Shown: in pieces, positions 1-9,161 of the stretch | Layout: each line of letters begins with the position of its first letter | Position numbering within the stretch: position 1 is the first letter of the stretch | NCBI RefSeq assembly: GCF_002043005.1 | Contig: NZ_CP020331.1 | Coordinates: forward strand, 1 to 64,000 | Source of the DNA: Martelella mediterranea DSM 17316 | Lineage (GTDB): Bacteria; Pseudomonadota; Alphaproteobacteria; Rhizobiales; Rhizobiaceae | Direction: 5' to 3' | Length of the DNA: 64,000 nt | The notes under the pieces: generated by a model | Database searches by the model: none | The model's input: the letters and a program-made list of their open reading frames with translations, nothing else | What the model was told of the DNA's origin: nothing | Made by a program: the position numbers and the translations under genes

Positions 1-1218
1 ATGACCGAAACAGCCGCATACACCGCGACCGGCGACACAGCGGCAAAGATCGAAGATTATACCGAGCGTCTGTCGGCAGAGCTGCAGTCGATGCGCCACC
101 GCATCTATCCGCCGGAGGCACGCAAGCAGTTCACGCGCACCTTTTCCACGCTCGATCTCGTCAAGCTGCTCGATGTGCCGGAAAGCACATTGCGGGCTAT
201 GACCATCGATGGCAAGGGGCCGCAGCCCTCGCGCGCCGATAATAACCGGCGCATCTATCAGGTCGGACAGCTTGCCGAGCTGCGACAGTTTCTGGCCGAC
301 CGCCGCCCGGACGACGCGCTCAGGCTTTGGCCGCGCCGCAGGGGAGGGGAGAAGCTGCAGGTCGTCGCCACCGCCAATTTCAAGGGCGGCAGCTCAAAGA
401 CCACGACATCGATCCACCTATCGCATTATCTGGCGCTGCAGGGCTACCGGGTGTTGTGCATCGATCTCGATCCGCAGGCTTCGATGACTTCGATCTTCGG
501 CCTGCAGCCTGAATTCGATGTCGGCGAGAACGAGACCGTCTATGCGGCGCTGCGCTATGATAATGAGCGTCGACCGCTTTCCGATGTCATCCGCGAGAGC
601 TATTTCCCCGGCATCGATCTCATCCCGGGCAATCTGGAACTGATGGATTTCGAGTTCGATACGCCGGCCTATCTCGCCCAGCGCGAGCGCGACGAGCTCG
701 GCCTGTTCTTCGAGCGGCTGAAGAATGCGATCGCGTCGGTCGAGGGTGACTATGATTTCGTGGTGCTCGATACGCCGCCCTCGCTCGGCTATGCGACGCT
801 GGCCGCGCTTTACGCGGCGACCGGCCTGATCGTGACGGTTCACCCGGCGATGCTGGACGTTGCCTCCTGCAACCAGTTCCTGATCATGATTTCCGATCTC
901 GCCGATACGCTCGCCCAGTTCGGTGCCCGGTTCGATCACGATTTCCTGAAATTCCTGATGACCCGGGTCAATCCCAATGACGGGCCGCAGAAATACATGT
1001 CGAGCGTGATGCGGCGGCTGTTTGAAAACGATGTGCTGGTCTACGAGGCGATCGAATCGACCGCGATCGCCGGCGCCGGCGTTGCCAAGAAATCACTCTA
1101 CGAACTGGAAAGCGGCGAGGTCGGTCGCGAGGCCCTGAAGCGCGCGATCGAGAGCGCCGACAATGTGAATGGTGAAATCCTGGCGCTTCTTCGGGCCGTA
1201 TGGGGCAGGGCATCATGA
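1..1218 (+). CDS. repA: RepA, ParA-type plasmid partition ATPase
   Basis: RepA is the Walker-type ATPase that segregates repABC plasmids together with RepB and helps repress the operon. The 405-residue length is normal for the family. An N-terminal winged-helix-like DNA-binding part (about residues 40-100) precedes a ParA domain with the deviant Walker A motif KGGSSKTTTS near residue 128, the CIDLDPQAS strand, and the A' motif VLDTPPS near residue 255. The ATG is at the first base of the window, so its ribosome binding site and the repABC promoter lie outside. The stop overlaps the repB start (ATGA), which indicates translational coupling. Confidence 0.96.
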   Translation: MTETAAYTATGDTAAKIEDYTERLSAELQSMRHRIYPPEARKQFTRTFSTLDLVKLLDVPESTLRAMTIDGKGPQPSRADNNRRIYQVGQLAELRQFLADRRPDDALRLWPRRRGGEKLQVVATANFKGGSSKTTTSIHLSHYLALQGYRVLCIDLDPQASMTSIFGLQPEFDVGENETVYAALRYDNERRPLSDVIRESYFPGIDLIPGNLELMDFEFDTPAYLAQRERDELGLFFERLKNAIASVEGDYDFVVLDTPPSLGYATLAALYAATGLIVTVHPAMLDVASCNQFLIMISDLADTLAQFGARFDHDFLKFLMTRVNPNDGPQKYMSSVMRRLFENDVLVYEAIESTAIAGAGVAKKSLYELESGEVGREALKRAIESADNVNGEILALLRAVWGRAS

Positions 1219-2222
1219 AGAAGAACATCCTGAAAATGATGGCGGAAGCCAACAGTGAGGAGAAGGGACCGGAACCACCGGTCCCCTCGCCGCTTTCGCG
1301 TTCCAGGCGCGGTTCGTCCGTGGTCAGCAATGTCGGCAAGGCGCTGAACACGCTGTCGGAATCGAGCAGCGTCGTGCTCGATCCGGGCAAGATCGACGCC
1401 TCGCCCTATCGCGACCGGTTCGAAAGCGATGGCGAGGCGACTGAGGAAATCGAAAGCCTCGCGGCCTCGATCCGTGCCGAAGGGCAGAAAATGCCGGTTC
1501 TGGTCCGGCCGCACCCCAAGGCCGAAGGGCGCTATCAGCTCGCCTACGGCCATCGCCGGCTCGCCGCGATCCGGTTGCTCGCCGCCGAGAGCCGGACGCC
1601 CGCCGAGGTGACGATCCGCGCCTATGTCCGCCCGCTCGATGACCGGGAATTGCTGGTGGAGCAATCGCTCGAAAACGGCGTGCGCGAGAACCTCACCTGG
1701 ATCGAGCAGGCGCTGTGGGCGGCGCAGCTGCGCGAGGCGGGTTTTTCCAGCGTCGCGATCGAGCCGGTGCTTGGCCTTTCCAAGACGCCGATCTCGCTGA
1801 TGCTGAAAGTGGCCAATGCGGTGCCACACGATATCATTTTCGCCATCGGCCGCGCCAAGGGCGTCGGCCGGCCGAAATGGATGGCGCTTGCGGAAACCTG
1901 CCTGAAGGGCGGGGGAGAAGAAGCGGTATCCCGCATCCGCTCCATTCTTGAAAGCCAGGCTTTCCAGTCCGCCGATGCCGCGCAGCGCATCGATCTTGCG
2001 GTGAAGGCCGCGCGCGGCGGCCAAGACAGGCCTGCGGAGAAGTCCGTGCGCGAACTGGTCAGCAATGGCAGGAGCCTTGGCCGGATCGCTACGGGCGCCT
2101 CCGGCACCACGATATCGATCGCAAGGCAGGAATCCGGCTTCGCCGAATGGCTTTCCGAGCGCATGGATGCCCTCGCCGAGGAGTATTTTTCATCAACCAC
2201 CGGCGCCAATCGCGAAGATTAA
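1215..2222 (+). CDS. repB: RepB, ParB-type centromere-binding protein
   Basis: RepB binds the plasmid centromere (parS) and works with RepA in partition. The ParB nuclease-like core is visible (SIRAEGQKMPVLVRP, then GRYQLAYGHRRLAA around residues 90-115), followed by a helix-turn-helix region containing LGLSKTPISLML. I chose the ATG at 1215, which gives the N-terminus MKKNILKMM common in rhizobial RepB proteins, has a purine-rich GGGGCAGGG just upstream, and overlaps the repA stop by four bases. An in-frame ATG at 1200 would add five residues. I could not find a convincing GTT-N4-GC-N4-AAC parS site in the window; it may lie upstream of repA. Confidence 0.95.
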   Translation: MKKNILKMMAEANSEEKGPEPPVPSPLSRSRRGSSVVSNVGKALNTLSESSSVVLDPGKIDASPYRDRFESDGEATEEIESLAASIRAEGQKMPVLVRPHPKAEGRYQLAYGHRRLAAIRLLAAESRTPAEVTIRAYVRPLDDRELLVEQSLENGVRENLTWIEQALWAAQLREAGFSSVAIEPVLGLSKTPISLMLKVANAVPHDIIFAIGRAKGVGRPKWMALAETCLKGGGEEAVSRIRSILESQAFQSADAAQRIDLAVKAARGGQDRPAEKSVRELVSNGRSLGRIATGASGTTISIARQESGFAEWLSERMDALAEEYFSSTTGANRED

Positions 2223-2289
2223 AAACAGCGATGGCCCGATGGGCGATAACCGAAACAGCAAAAGGAGAGAAACAGACAAAAGAAAAGGC

Positions 2290-2400
2290 CCCCAAACGAC
2301 AAGCGTCCGGAAGCCGATAAGTTCTTAGCACCTACTGATTCGCATTTCCGGCCGTCCCAGTCAAGAGGCTGCAGTTCATTCCGTGGACTGCGGACGGGAT
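2290..2400 (-). ncRNA. Probable repABC counter-transcribed RNA region (incA-like)
   Basis: All well-studied repABC replicons carry a small antisense RNA between repB and repC that controls RepC synthesis and incompatibility. This 206-bp gap has the expected position and size, and its right half folds as the leader of repC should. The exact ends and the antisense promoter cannot be fixed by eye, so the coordinates are approximate and the call rests mainly on family knowledge. Confidence 0.45.
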
Positions 2401-2415
2401 TTCTTTTGCCTTTTT
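2352..2415 (+). terminator. S-element hairpin in the repC leader
   Basis: GCAGTTCA (2371-2378) pairs with TGGACTGC (2384-2391) across the loop TTCCG. The outer arms CCGTCC (2352-2357) and GGACGG (2392-2397) extend the structure. It is followed by a T-rich run ending at 2415, just before the repC ribosome binding site. This matches the intrinsic-terminator-like S-element that, when stabilised by the antisense RNA, reduces repC expression. Confidence 0.6.
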
Positions 2416-2428
2416 GAAAGGTGAACCT

Positions 2429-3748
2429 ATGGACAATGCGATGACAACGACGCCCTTTGGGCGGCGGCCGATGTCGCTCGCGATGCTTTCAAACCAGAAA
2501 GTGGCGCGGGAGGCCCCGAAGGGGGCGCGGCTCAACAAGTGGAAACTGTTTCATACCGTGCGGGAAGCACGTACGGCGTTGGGGGCGAGCGATCGCGGCC
2601 TTGCGATCCTGAACGCGCTTTTGACCTTTTATCCCGAGAACGAACTCTGCGAGGAGACCGGCTTCGTGGTCTGGCCCTCCAACGAGCAGTTGATCGCGCG
2701 CGCCAACGGCATCTCGCCGGCGACGCTGCGCCGTCACCTGGCCGTCCTGGTCGAGTGCGGGTTGATCATCCGGCGCGACAGTCCGAACGGCAAGCGCTTC
2801 GCCAGGAAGGGCAGGGGAGGGCAGGTCGAGCAGGCCTATGGCTTCGACCTGTCGCCGCTGGTGGCCAGGGCGGCCGAGTTCGAGGCGATGGCCGCGCGGA
2901 TCGCCGAGGAGCGCCTGGCGCTGAAATGCGCCCGCGAACGGCTGACATTGCTGCGCCGGGACATCGTCAAGATGATCGAGGCCGGGCTCGATGAGGGCGT
3001 TCCGGGCGACTGGGCGAAGATGAGCCGTGTTTACCGCGACATCATTGACCGGCTACCGCGCCTTCCAGACCTGGCGATCGCCGAAGATATTTGCGATGCC
3101 CTGGCTCTGCTGCATGAGGAAGTGCGTGAGACATTGGAATTTCACGTAAATTCGCAAAAAATAAACGCCAATGAGTCTCATGCTGAGCGCCACAAACAGA
3201 ATTCAAACCCAGAATCCCAATCTGAATCTGAATATGGCTTAAGAAATAAATCAGAAGCGAGCGGCAGCGCCGACGAAACCGACAACCTGCACAGCCTGCC
3301 GAAGCGGGAATTGCCGCTGGCACTGGTGCTGGATGCCTGCGAGGGCTTTCGGGATCTGGCAAAGGGAGGCTCGATCCGTAACTGGCGGGACTTCCTGGGC
3401 ATCGCCGAGATCGCCCGGCCAATGCTGGGCGTCAGCCCCAGCGCCTGGCGGGAGGCGGCCGAAATCATGGGCGACAAACAGGCCGCGATCACGTTGGCAG
3501 CGATCTACCAGCGCGGCGAGGCCGTCGTCAGCCCCGGCGGCTATCTCCGCAACCTGACGGAACGGGCGAGGGATGGCCAGTTCTCCGTCTGGCCGATGGT
3601 CATGGCGCTGCTGAGGGCAAGGATCGAGGCAGGGAATGCCACGCAGACACCGCCTACCGATGACGACGGGACAGGGGAGGACGGCCGTGACGATGGGTTG
3701 ACCGTTTCTTCCGCTCTCGCCCGCTCCCTGAAGAAGCCGCGATCGTGA
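2429..3748 (+). CDS. repC: RepC, plasmid replication initiator
   Basis: RepC is the initiator protein of repABC plasmids. The 439-residue product has the family's typical start (MDNAMTTTPFGRRPMSLAML), an N-terminal winged-helix region (VWPSNEQLIARANGISPATLRRHLAVLVECGLI, about residues 85-120) and the C-terminal RepC domain rich in WREAAEIMG and GGYLRNLTERA. The ATG at 2429 is preceded by AAAGGTG with good spacing; an upstream in-frame TTG at 2414 would fall inside the leader T-run and is unlikely. The central part of the gene is distinctly AT-rich. Confidence 0.96.
   Translation: MDNAMTTTPFGRRPMSLAMLSNQKVAREAPKGARLNKWKLFHTVREARTALGASDRGLAILNALLTFYPENELCEETGFVVWPSNEQLIARANGISPATLRRHLAVLVECGLIIRRDSPNGKRFARKGRGGQVEQAYGFDLSPLVARAAEFEAMAARIAEERLALKCARERLTLLRRDIVKMIEAGLDEGVPGDWAKMSRVYRDIIDRLPRLPDLAIAEDICDALALLHEEVRETLEFHVNSQKINANESHAERHKQNSNPESQSESEYGLRNKSEASGSADETDNLHSLPKRELPLALVLDACEGFRDLAKGGSIRNWRDFLGIAEIARPMLGVSPSAWREAAEIMGDKQAAITLAAIYQRGEAVVSPGGYLRNLTERARDGQFSVWPMVMALLRARIEAGNATQTPPTDDDGTGEDGRDDGLTVSSALARSLKKPRS
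3135..3255 (+). other. Candidate origin of replication inside repC
   Basis: The middle of repC changes from GC-rich to markedly AT-rich here (runs such as AAAAAATAAA and TTAAGAAATAAAT) while the reading frame stays open. In characterised repABC replicons oriV lies within repC, in an AT-rich stretch. No iterons are obvious. The assignment is by composition and position only. Confidence 0.5.
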
Positions 3749-3844
3749 ACAGGCAACCGTCGCCATCCGACGGCAGCGTCGCTTGTGAAAACGCTGTTGA
3801 CGAACTATATATGACTACAGTGGTTACGAAGTAGGATTACGATA

Positions 3845-4087
3845 ATGAGGGAAATTCAACTCAGAGATGCGAAGGCGACGTTTTCTGCTGTTGTCGATCA
3901 GGCCGTGCACGGCACGCCGTCGGTGATCACGCGGCGCGGTCGCAAGGAAGTGGTCGTCTTGTCCTATGAGGAATACGAAAAACTCGCGCATGTGCCCAGT
4001 TTCGGCCGGCTTCTGGCTGCCTATCCAGGCGAGGACAATACGATTGCCGAGCGCAGTGATAAACCCGGACGCGATGTCGCGTTTTGA
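3845..4087 (+). CDS. Phd/YefM-family antitoxin
   Basis: This 80-residue protein has the Phd/YefM fold signature: an N-terminal DNA-binding half (MREIQLRDAKATFSAVVDQAV, then GTPSVITRRGRKEVVVLSYEEYEKL) and a short C-terminal tail expected to wrap the toxin. It would neutralise the PIN-domain toxin encoded immediately downstream and autorepress the pair. AGGA lies about eight bases before the ATG, and TTGACG at 3797-3802 is a plausible -35 element. The stop codon shares a base with the toxin start (TGATG), the usual toxin-antitoxin coupling. It sits next to repABC, where addiction modules stabilise plasmids. Confidence 0.9.
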   Translation: MREIQLRDAKATFSAVVDQAVHGTPSVITRRGRKEVVVLSYEEYEKLAHVPSFGRLLAAYPGEDNTIAERSDKPGRDVAF

Positions 4088-4518
4088 TGTATCTCGTCGA
4101 TACCAATGTCATTTCGGCACTTGCGCCGTCGAAACGCGGAGGCGACGTGGCGCTGATCGGGTGGCTTGACAGGGCAAGCGATGCGCTTTTCTTGTCCACG
4201 GTGACGGCTGCCGAGGTGCGCGCCGGGATTGCCAAGGCGGAACGGGAACGATCGACGACGAAGGCAGAGCGCTTGCAGGCGTGGTGGCAGAGCATCGAAT
4301 ATCTATATGGCGAGAAAATTCTGCCATTCGATCTTTGCTGCGCCCATGCCGCAGGCGAGATTCTCGATGCCGCCCGCGCCCATCAGCCGGGCTTTGCCGA
4401 TATCGCCATCGCCGCGACTGCAAAGGCCCATGGGTTGACGATCCTGACCCGCAATCTCCGCCATTTCGCACCGCTTGGCGTTCCGGTGCATGATCCGTTT
4501 CAGTCGCTGCCGGGTTGA
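4087..4518 (+). CDS. VapC-type PIN-domain toxin (ribonuclease)
   Basis: The 143-residue protein is a PIN-domain endoribonuclease of the VapC type. The acidic metal-binding positions are visible as YLVDTNVIS near the start, AAEVRAGI near residue 45, and GFADIAIAATA near residue 100, followed by ILTRN. It most likely cleaves RNA unless bound by the antitoxin encoded just upstream. The ATG at 4087 overlaps the antitoxin stop. It is of normal family length and appears intact. Confidence 0.9.
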   Translation: MYLVDTNVISALAPSKRGGDVALIGWLDRASDALFLSTVTAAEVRAGIAKAERERSTTKAERLQAWWQSIEYLYGEKILPFDLCCAHAAGEILDAARAHQPGFADIAIAATAKAHGLTILTRNLRHFAPLGVPVHDPFQSLPG

Positions 4519-4738
4519 AATACCTTTGTTGGAGGAGCGAGCAAAAGGCGACCATCTTCCAGGCCGATGCGCGTAAACCAGCGGTTTCTGATTGATGGCC
4601 CAAGCGCACTCGACCACGGTCGGCCAAGCAGTGAAATCAACGCGCCTATGGCGTGAAGCTCCCAAGCCTCAATAGGTTCGGATTGCCGCTTACAATGGAT
4701 TTGATTTCGCTGTGGGACTCTTGACGGAGTAGAGTGCT

Positions 4739-5809
4739 CTACAGCCCCGCCGCCTTTGTGAGATTGACGCGGAACCGGTCACGCCTGCGCTGATAGCGCC
4801 TTGTCATTTCGGCGGAGGCATGGCCGAGCTGTTTCTGGATGTAGCGCTCGTCGACTTCGGCCGAGGAGGCGAGGCCCGCTCTCAAGGAGTGACCGGAGAA
4901 CAGTTTTATCCGTTCGGCCTCGGGCAACTCGCCGCGAATGCCGGCGGCAAGAACGGTCTTCTTGATGAGGCGGGCAATCTCCTGGTCCTTCAGCCGTTCG
5001 GAACCGACGGCCTTGCCCTTGTCGGTGACCCGGCGAAACAGCGGGCCATGGCCGATCCTGCCGAGCTTCAGCCAGGTTTCCACGGCATGGACAGGGCAGG
5101 TGAGATCGGAGGAGCCGCGGCCGATCTCCACCTCGCGCCAGCCGGTCTTGCCGCGCAGCGTCACCAGCAGCCCCTTGTCGAGGATTTCGATCCAGCCGTT
5201 TCCGTCCTCGGTCTGGTCGCGGCCGCAATCGAGCGCGACGATCTCCGAGCGGCGCAACCCGCCGGCAAACCCCATCAGCAGCATGGCGCGATCGCGCAGG
5301 CCTCTGAGCGTGCCCCGGTCGAGCGTTTCGACCATGGCGATCAGCTCCTCGGGCAGGATCGCCTCCTTCTGGCGCGGGGGGGCGGCATGGCGATTGCGGA
5401 TGCCGGCGAGCACGGTGGCGATATGCCGGTCGCGGCGATCGAGCGTGAGGCCGCGCTGCGCATAGTTCCACGCGATCGCCGACAGCCGCCGCTCGATGGT
5501 GGAAACCGCGCTCGGCTTTGCCCGCGGGGCCGCTTCCCCGGAGGCGAGGGCCGTGATGTAGAGACCGACGGTCTGCGGATCGGGCGGCAGGGTCGCAAGC
5601 TCCTTGCGCCGGCACCAGCTTGAAAAATGCGCCCAGTCGGCGGCATAGGCGCGCCTTGTATTGGCCGCGCTCGCGGCGTCGACGTAACCGCGGGCGCGTT
5701 CGACCAGCGGCGCGAGATGGCCCGTCAACGCGCCCGACGGCTGCAATTCATAAGCGGCGCTCGTGCCGAGAGACGGGCTGGCGTGCGGATCGACGTCGTT
5801 TTCGGGCAT
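4739..5809 (-). CDS. Tyrosine recombinase/site-specific integrase
   Basis: This 356-residue protein has the two-domain layout of XerC/D-like tyrosine recombinases. The N-terminal SAM-like core-binding domain (ANTRRAYAADWAHFSSWC, residues about 45-65) is followed by a catalytic domain with Arg in GLRRSEI, the box II pair HSLRAG, His in LGHAS and the nucleophile Tyr in TRRYQRR. I chose the ATG at 5809 (MPENDVD); the upstream in-frame extension is AT-rich promoter-like sequence. It could resolve plasmid multimers or mobilise neighbouring DNA. No att sites could be defined. Confidence 0.92.
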   Translation of the reverse strand: MPENDVDPHASPSLGTSAAYELQPSGALTGHLAPLVERARGYVDAASAANTRRAYAADWAHFSSWCRRKELATLPPDPQTVGLYITALASGEAAPRAKPSAVSTIERRLSAIAWNYAQRGLTLDRRDRHIATVLAGIRNRHAAPPRQKEAILPEELIAMVETLDRGTLRGLRDRAMLLMGFAGGLRRSEIVALDCGRDQTEDGNGWIEILDKGLLVTLRGKTGWREVEIGRGSSDLTCPVHAVETWLKLGRIGHGPLFRRVTDKGKAVGSERLKDQEIARLIKKTVLAAGIRGELPEAERIKLFSGHSLRAGLASSAEVDERYIQKQLGHASAEMTRRYQRRRDRFRVNLTKAAGL

Positions 5810-5837
5810 TGAGGGCCTCAAAATGGGGTTTTTCTCT

Positions 5838-5851
5838 ATAATGAGCATTAT
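5838..5851. promoter_or_regulatory. Perfect 14-bp palindrome in the integrase promoter
   Basis: ATAATG-AG-CATTAT is a perfect inverted repeat 29 bases before the recombinase ATG. It sits in a short AT-rich island (5830-5900) that contains further ATAATG-like copies. It may be an operator or a recombinase binding site. The function is unknown. Confidence 0.45.
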
Positions 5852-5955
5852 GAACGATAATGCAAGATTATCAATCATAATAGCAAAAAGACAAGCTGTG
5901 CGCTTTATGTCGATTATGCTGGCATTAACTGCTCGTTTCGGTTAGCGTTGGCGCC

Positions 5956-6909
5956 ATGGATTCGTACGCCGCGCCACCCGCCAGAACCGCCGCGACCACC
6001 GCGCCTTTGCCAGCTTGGACCCGCCCGCGCGGGCCCCAATTGAGCGAAGCCGATGCCGCCTTCTCGGCCGGTATCGCTCTGAAATCCCTTGATGATCTCG
6101 TTCGCTCCGAACCCGTCTGGGCCGGCTGCTGGCGCGAACGGCAGGCGCTGAAATGCGCCGCCGCCGCCGTCCGCCTGACCGGCCGGGGCGAGGACGAGGC
6201 GGCGCTGCGCGATGCCGTCCTGCTCACCGCCGCCGGCGACGATCCGGGCCCCGCCGGAACGATGTTTCTGGCCTACAAAAGGCTCGTCGCCCGAAAACCC
6301 GGCTTTTCTGTGAAACAGGTCGAAGAACTTGCCGACCTCATGGGGATCGCTTGGAATGATGATCTCGCGTCGATCCTAGAGCTGGCGGAAGCCGCGCTCC
6401 AGTCCGGTCGCGCCGTTCCCTTCGTGGTCGCCGACCTTGTGACCGCAATCCTCGCCGCCCGTCCGGACGCCGAACCTTTGGCCTGGGCGATGGCCGACAT
6501 GCTGATCGCAACCCTGTTGAAGTGGAACCGGCCCGTACCTTTGATGATAGCGGAGCGTTACGGCCCTGCGTTTCGGACCATTGGGGGTAGGGGGCGTGTG
6601 CGGCCAGGCGAACCGGCTTTTGCCCGCGCGGTCTGTCTGGCGCTTGCCGACGGGGCCGGGGCCGCATTGCGGACGGCGGGTGCGATCGCGCGCCGGGCCG
6701 ACATTCTTGTGGCCGTCGCCCTCAAGGTGCGGACGAAGGGGGCCGGCCCGGTCATTCAGACGCTCTTGGAGGAGGACGCCATGCCGGCTTCAGCGCCCGG
6801 CAGCAAGCTTTCCCGCTGGGCCGCAACCCGCCTGTTCGAACGGCTCGAAGGTTTCGGCGCCGTGCGCGAATTGTCGGGCCGTTCCTCCTTTCGGATTTTT
6901 GGATTGTGA
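5956..6909 (+). CDS. DUF1403 family protein
   Basis: This 317-residue, Ala-rich, mostly helical protein resembles the DUF1403 family found on plasmids of Rhizobiales, usually next to a ScpB-like gene as here. No catalytic motif is visible. The stop overlaps the start of the next gene (ATGA-type overlap at 6906), so the pair is translationally coupled and probably acts together. The function is unknown; the position next to replication and partition genes suggests plasmid maintenance, but that is inference. Confidence 0.8.
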   Translation: MDSYAAPPARTAATTAPLPAWTRPRGPQLSEADAAFSAGIALKSLDDLVRSEPVWAGCWRERQALKCAAAAVRLTGRGEDEAALRDAVLLTAAGDDPGPAGTMFLAYKRLVARKPGFSVKQVEELADLMGIAWNDDLASILELAEAALQSGRAVPFVVADLVTAILAARPDAEPLAWAMADMLIATLLKWNRPVPLMIAERYGPAFRTIGGRGRVRPGEPAFARAVCLALADGAGAALRTAGAIARRADILVAVALKVRTKGAGPVIQTLLEEDAMPASAPGSKLSRWAATRLFERLEGFGAVRELSGRSSFRIFGL

Positions 6910-7613
6910 CGATGGCCGGAGCAGCGGAGAACAGGCCATCCCGCCGCAGGAAAGCGAATGCCGCAGATCAAAAGGCGGGAGGCGAACGCCTCTTTGATCG
7001 GGAGCTCGAGGCCTTGCCGCCCGAACTGCGCTGGCGCGAATGGATGCTGCGGGTCGAGGCGGTGATCTTCGCCGCCGCCGAGCCGGTCACCCGCGAGACG
7101 CTTTCCCGCGTCGTCGGCAAGGCCTGCAGCATCGATCTTCTGATCGACGATCTTCGTGAAGAACTCACCGGTCGGCCCTACGAGATCGTCGCGGTCGCCG
7201 GCGGCTGGCAGCACCGCAGCCGCCCCGCCTATGCCGACGCGATCCGCGCCTCTGCGGCGCCCACAAGGGGCGGGGTGTCAGCCCTTTCCGAATTCGAGTC
7301 CATGGTGCTGATGGCCGTCGGCTACTTCCAGCCCATCACCCGCGCCGAACTGTCAAAAATCTTCGGCAAGGAGGTCAGCCGCGACACCATCGGCGCGCTC
7401 CGAAGCGCCACCCTCATCGCCTCCGGCCCCCGCAGCCCGACACCCGGCGCGCCCTACACTTACGTCACGACGAAGCATTTCCTCTCCGCCTTCGGCATGG
7501 AAACGCTCCGCGACCTGCCCGATATCGAGGCGCTCGAGGATGCCGGGTTGCTGAGCCGCAAGGCCGTGCAGGAGGAGGCGATGGCGGCCGTGGGCGAGGG
7601 CGAGGAGGAGTGA
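6906..7613 (+). CDS. ScpB-like segregation/condensation protein
   Basis: The 235-residue product matches ScpB, the winged-helix subunit of the SMC-ScpAB condensin. The clues are [24 protein letters not shown] (first winged helix, residues about 45-70), [22 protein letters not shown], and [40 protein letters not shown] (second winged helix). It is encoded outside its usual scpA-scpB locus and overlaps a DUF1403 gene. A plasmid-borne ScpB could adapt host condensin to the replicon or act as a DNA-binding regulator. No ScpA or SMC gene is in the window. Confidence 0.85.
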   Translation: MTMAGAAENRPSRRRKANAADQKAGGERLFDRELEALPPELRWREWMLRVEAVIFAAAEPVTRETLSRVVGKACSIDLLIDDLREELTGRPYEIVAVAGGWQHRSRPAYADAIRASAAPTRGGVSALSEFESMVLMAVGYFQPITRAELSKIFGKEVSRDTIGALRSATLIASGPRSPTPGAPYTYVTTKHFLSAFGMETLRDLPDIEALEDAGLLSRKAVQEEAMAAVGEGEEE

Positions 7614-7811
7614 GGCTGTTGCCGCATGGCGCGCGGAGGATTCAATGACCAGCTCCTGCGATGTTAGCGGCAAGCATGGTTGTTGGTGTGGTGGCCCTGC
7701 GTATGAAAGGCAGCCGATTGGGCGGTCTACCCTGCGTTCTAACTTGCGCGGATCACCCAGGTAGAAGGATGAATGCCGTCATCGGCACAAAGGGCCCGAC
7801 CTCTTCTGGGC

Positions 7812-8273
7812 CTACAAATAGTTCATCGGCACGGCGGTGGTGTATTTCAACTCCTCCATACCGGTAAACGAAGAGATGTCGGTGAAATCGAGGCGGGCGA
7901 TCAGCTGTTTGTAGACCGCGTCGTAGACCTCGACATCCGGCACCACCAGCCTCAGCAGATAATCCATTTCTCCGGTCAGGCGATAGGCCTCGACGATTTC
8001 GGGTATGTCGCTGATCGCGCGCCGAAAGCTCTCGAGCCAGTCCATGGAATGGCGCGAGGTGCGCACGGCGACAAAGACCGTCATGCCGACATTGGCCTTC
8101 CGGCGGTCGACGATTGCCACCTTGCGCGCAATCAGACCCGTTTCCTCGAGATTTTTGATACGCCGCCAGCATGCCGATACCGATAGCCCGACGGTGTCGG
8201 CGATATCGGTGACCGGCATATCGGCATTCTGCTGAAGAAGTTCGACGATCTTGCGGTCGCGATGATCAAGCAT
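7812..8273 (-). CDS. Lrp/AsnC-family transcriptional regulator
   Basis: The 153-residue protein has an N-terminal helix-turn-helix (VTDIADTVGLSVSACWRRIKNLEETGLI, residues about 20-48) and a C-terminal RAM/AsnC ligand-binding domain (EAYRLTGEMDYLLRLVVPD). Such regulators respond to amino acids. It is transcribed away from the racemase gene across a short AT-rich gap, which makes the racemase and the amino-acid importer beyond it the likely targets. Confidence 0.93.
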   Translation of the reverse strand: MLDHRDRKIVELLQQNADMPVTDIADTVGLSVSACWRRIKNLEETGLIARKVAIVDRRKANVGMTVFVAVRTSRHSMDWLESFRRAISDIPEIVEAYRLTGEMDYLLRLVVPDVEVYDAVYKQLIARLDFTDISSFTGMEELKYTTAVPMNYL

Positions 8274-8435
8274 GGGAAACCAATCGCGTGGAATTATCTC
8301 TGAATAAAAAATAATCGCATAATATAAGGTTAATGCAAGAAATTATGGCAGGCTTCGGCCGTTTTCCTGCGATCTTCGATCTCATTTTGCAGCGCAACTG
8401 AGCTATCTTGCTTTAAAAGCATGAGGAGCAAGACC
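8274..8435. promoter_or_regulatory. Divergent AT-rich control region (Lrp-type gene / racemase gene)
   Basis: The 162-bp gap between the two divergent genes holds an AT-rich stretch (8290-8345) with opposed ATTAT/ATAAT half-sites, the kind of degenerate sequence bound by Lrp/AsnC proteins. No precise operator can be fixed by eye. Confidence 0.4.
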
Positions 8436-9161
8436 TTGAAAAAGACAATAGGCATGATCGGCGGCATGAGCTGGGAGTCGACCGCAGTTTACTATAAGGA
8501 GATCAATGAACTTGTGCGAAAGCGATTTGGCGGCCTGGTCTCGGCCGACATTCTCATGCGCTCGGTGGATTTCTCTGAAATCGTGGCCTGGCAGAAGGCT
8601 GGTCAATGGGACAAGGCGAGCGCCTATCTCGGGCAGGTCGGTCGGAATCTTCAGCGCGGCGGCGCGGATTGCGTACTGATCTGCACAAATACGATGCACA
8701 TGATCGCAAATGAGGTTTCGGCGCAGTTCGATATCCCGCTCATCCACATCGTTGATGTGACCGGGCGGTCCTTGAAGGCGGTCGGCATGAAACGCCCGCT
8801 GCTGCTCGCAACCCGCTATACAATGGAGCAGGGGTTTTATCGGGATCGCCTTGAATCAGAGCATGGAATTTCAGCCATGGTGCCGGACGCAGCCGACCGG
8901 CAGGCCGTACACGATATCATCTTTGATGAGCTTTGCTGCGGCATCGTGCAGGATGCGTCGCGGGAGGTTTATCGCGGCGCGATCGAGAAGGCAAAAGCTG
9001 CCGGCTGCGACAGCGTTATTCTGGGGTGCACGGAGATCGGGTTGCTGATCGGGCCTGCCGATACCGATCTTCCCGTGTTCGACTCGACGAAGCTTCACGC
9101 GGCCGCGGCCGTCGATTTCGCCTGCGCGGAAGACCAGGACCGATTGCGGGAACCGGCCTGA
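8436..9161 (+). CDS. Aspartate/glutamate-type amino-acid racemase (YgeA-like)
   Basis: This 241-residue protein belongs to the cofactor-independent Asp/Glu racemase superfamily. The start MKKTIGMIGGMSWESTAVYY closely resembles YgeA-type broad-specificity racemases. Both catalytic cysteines are present, in ICTNTMH and LGCTEIGLL. I place the start at TTG 8436, which has AGGAG seven bases upstream and gives the family's N-terminus; the in-frame ATG at 8421 overlaps that ribosome binding site. It lies upstream of a LIV-type importer and an ATC-hydrolase homologue, so the substrate may be a cysteine-derived or other amino acid. The actual substrate is unknown. Confidence 0.88.
   Translation: MKKTIGMIGGMSWESTAVYYKEINELVRKRFGGLVSADILMRSVDFSEIVAWQKAGQWDKASAYLGQVGRNLQRGGADCVLICTNTMHMIANEVSAQFDIPLIHIVDVTGRSLKAVGMKRPLLLATRYTMEQGFYRDRLESEHGISAMVPDAADRQAVHDIIFDELCCGIVQDASREVYRGAIEKAKAAGCDSVILGCTEIGLLIGPADTDLPVFDSTKLHAAAAVDFACAEDQDRLREPA

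Noticed and set aside
1..4738. A parS centromere (GTT-N4-GC-N4-AAC) near repABC
   Set aside because: No convincing match was seen by eye in the intergenic regions; it may lie upstream of the window.
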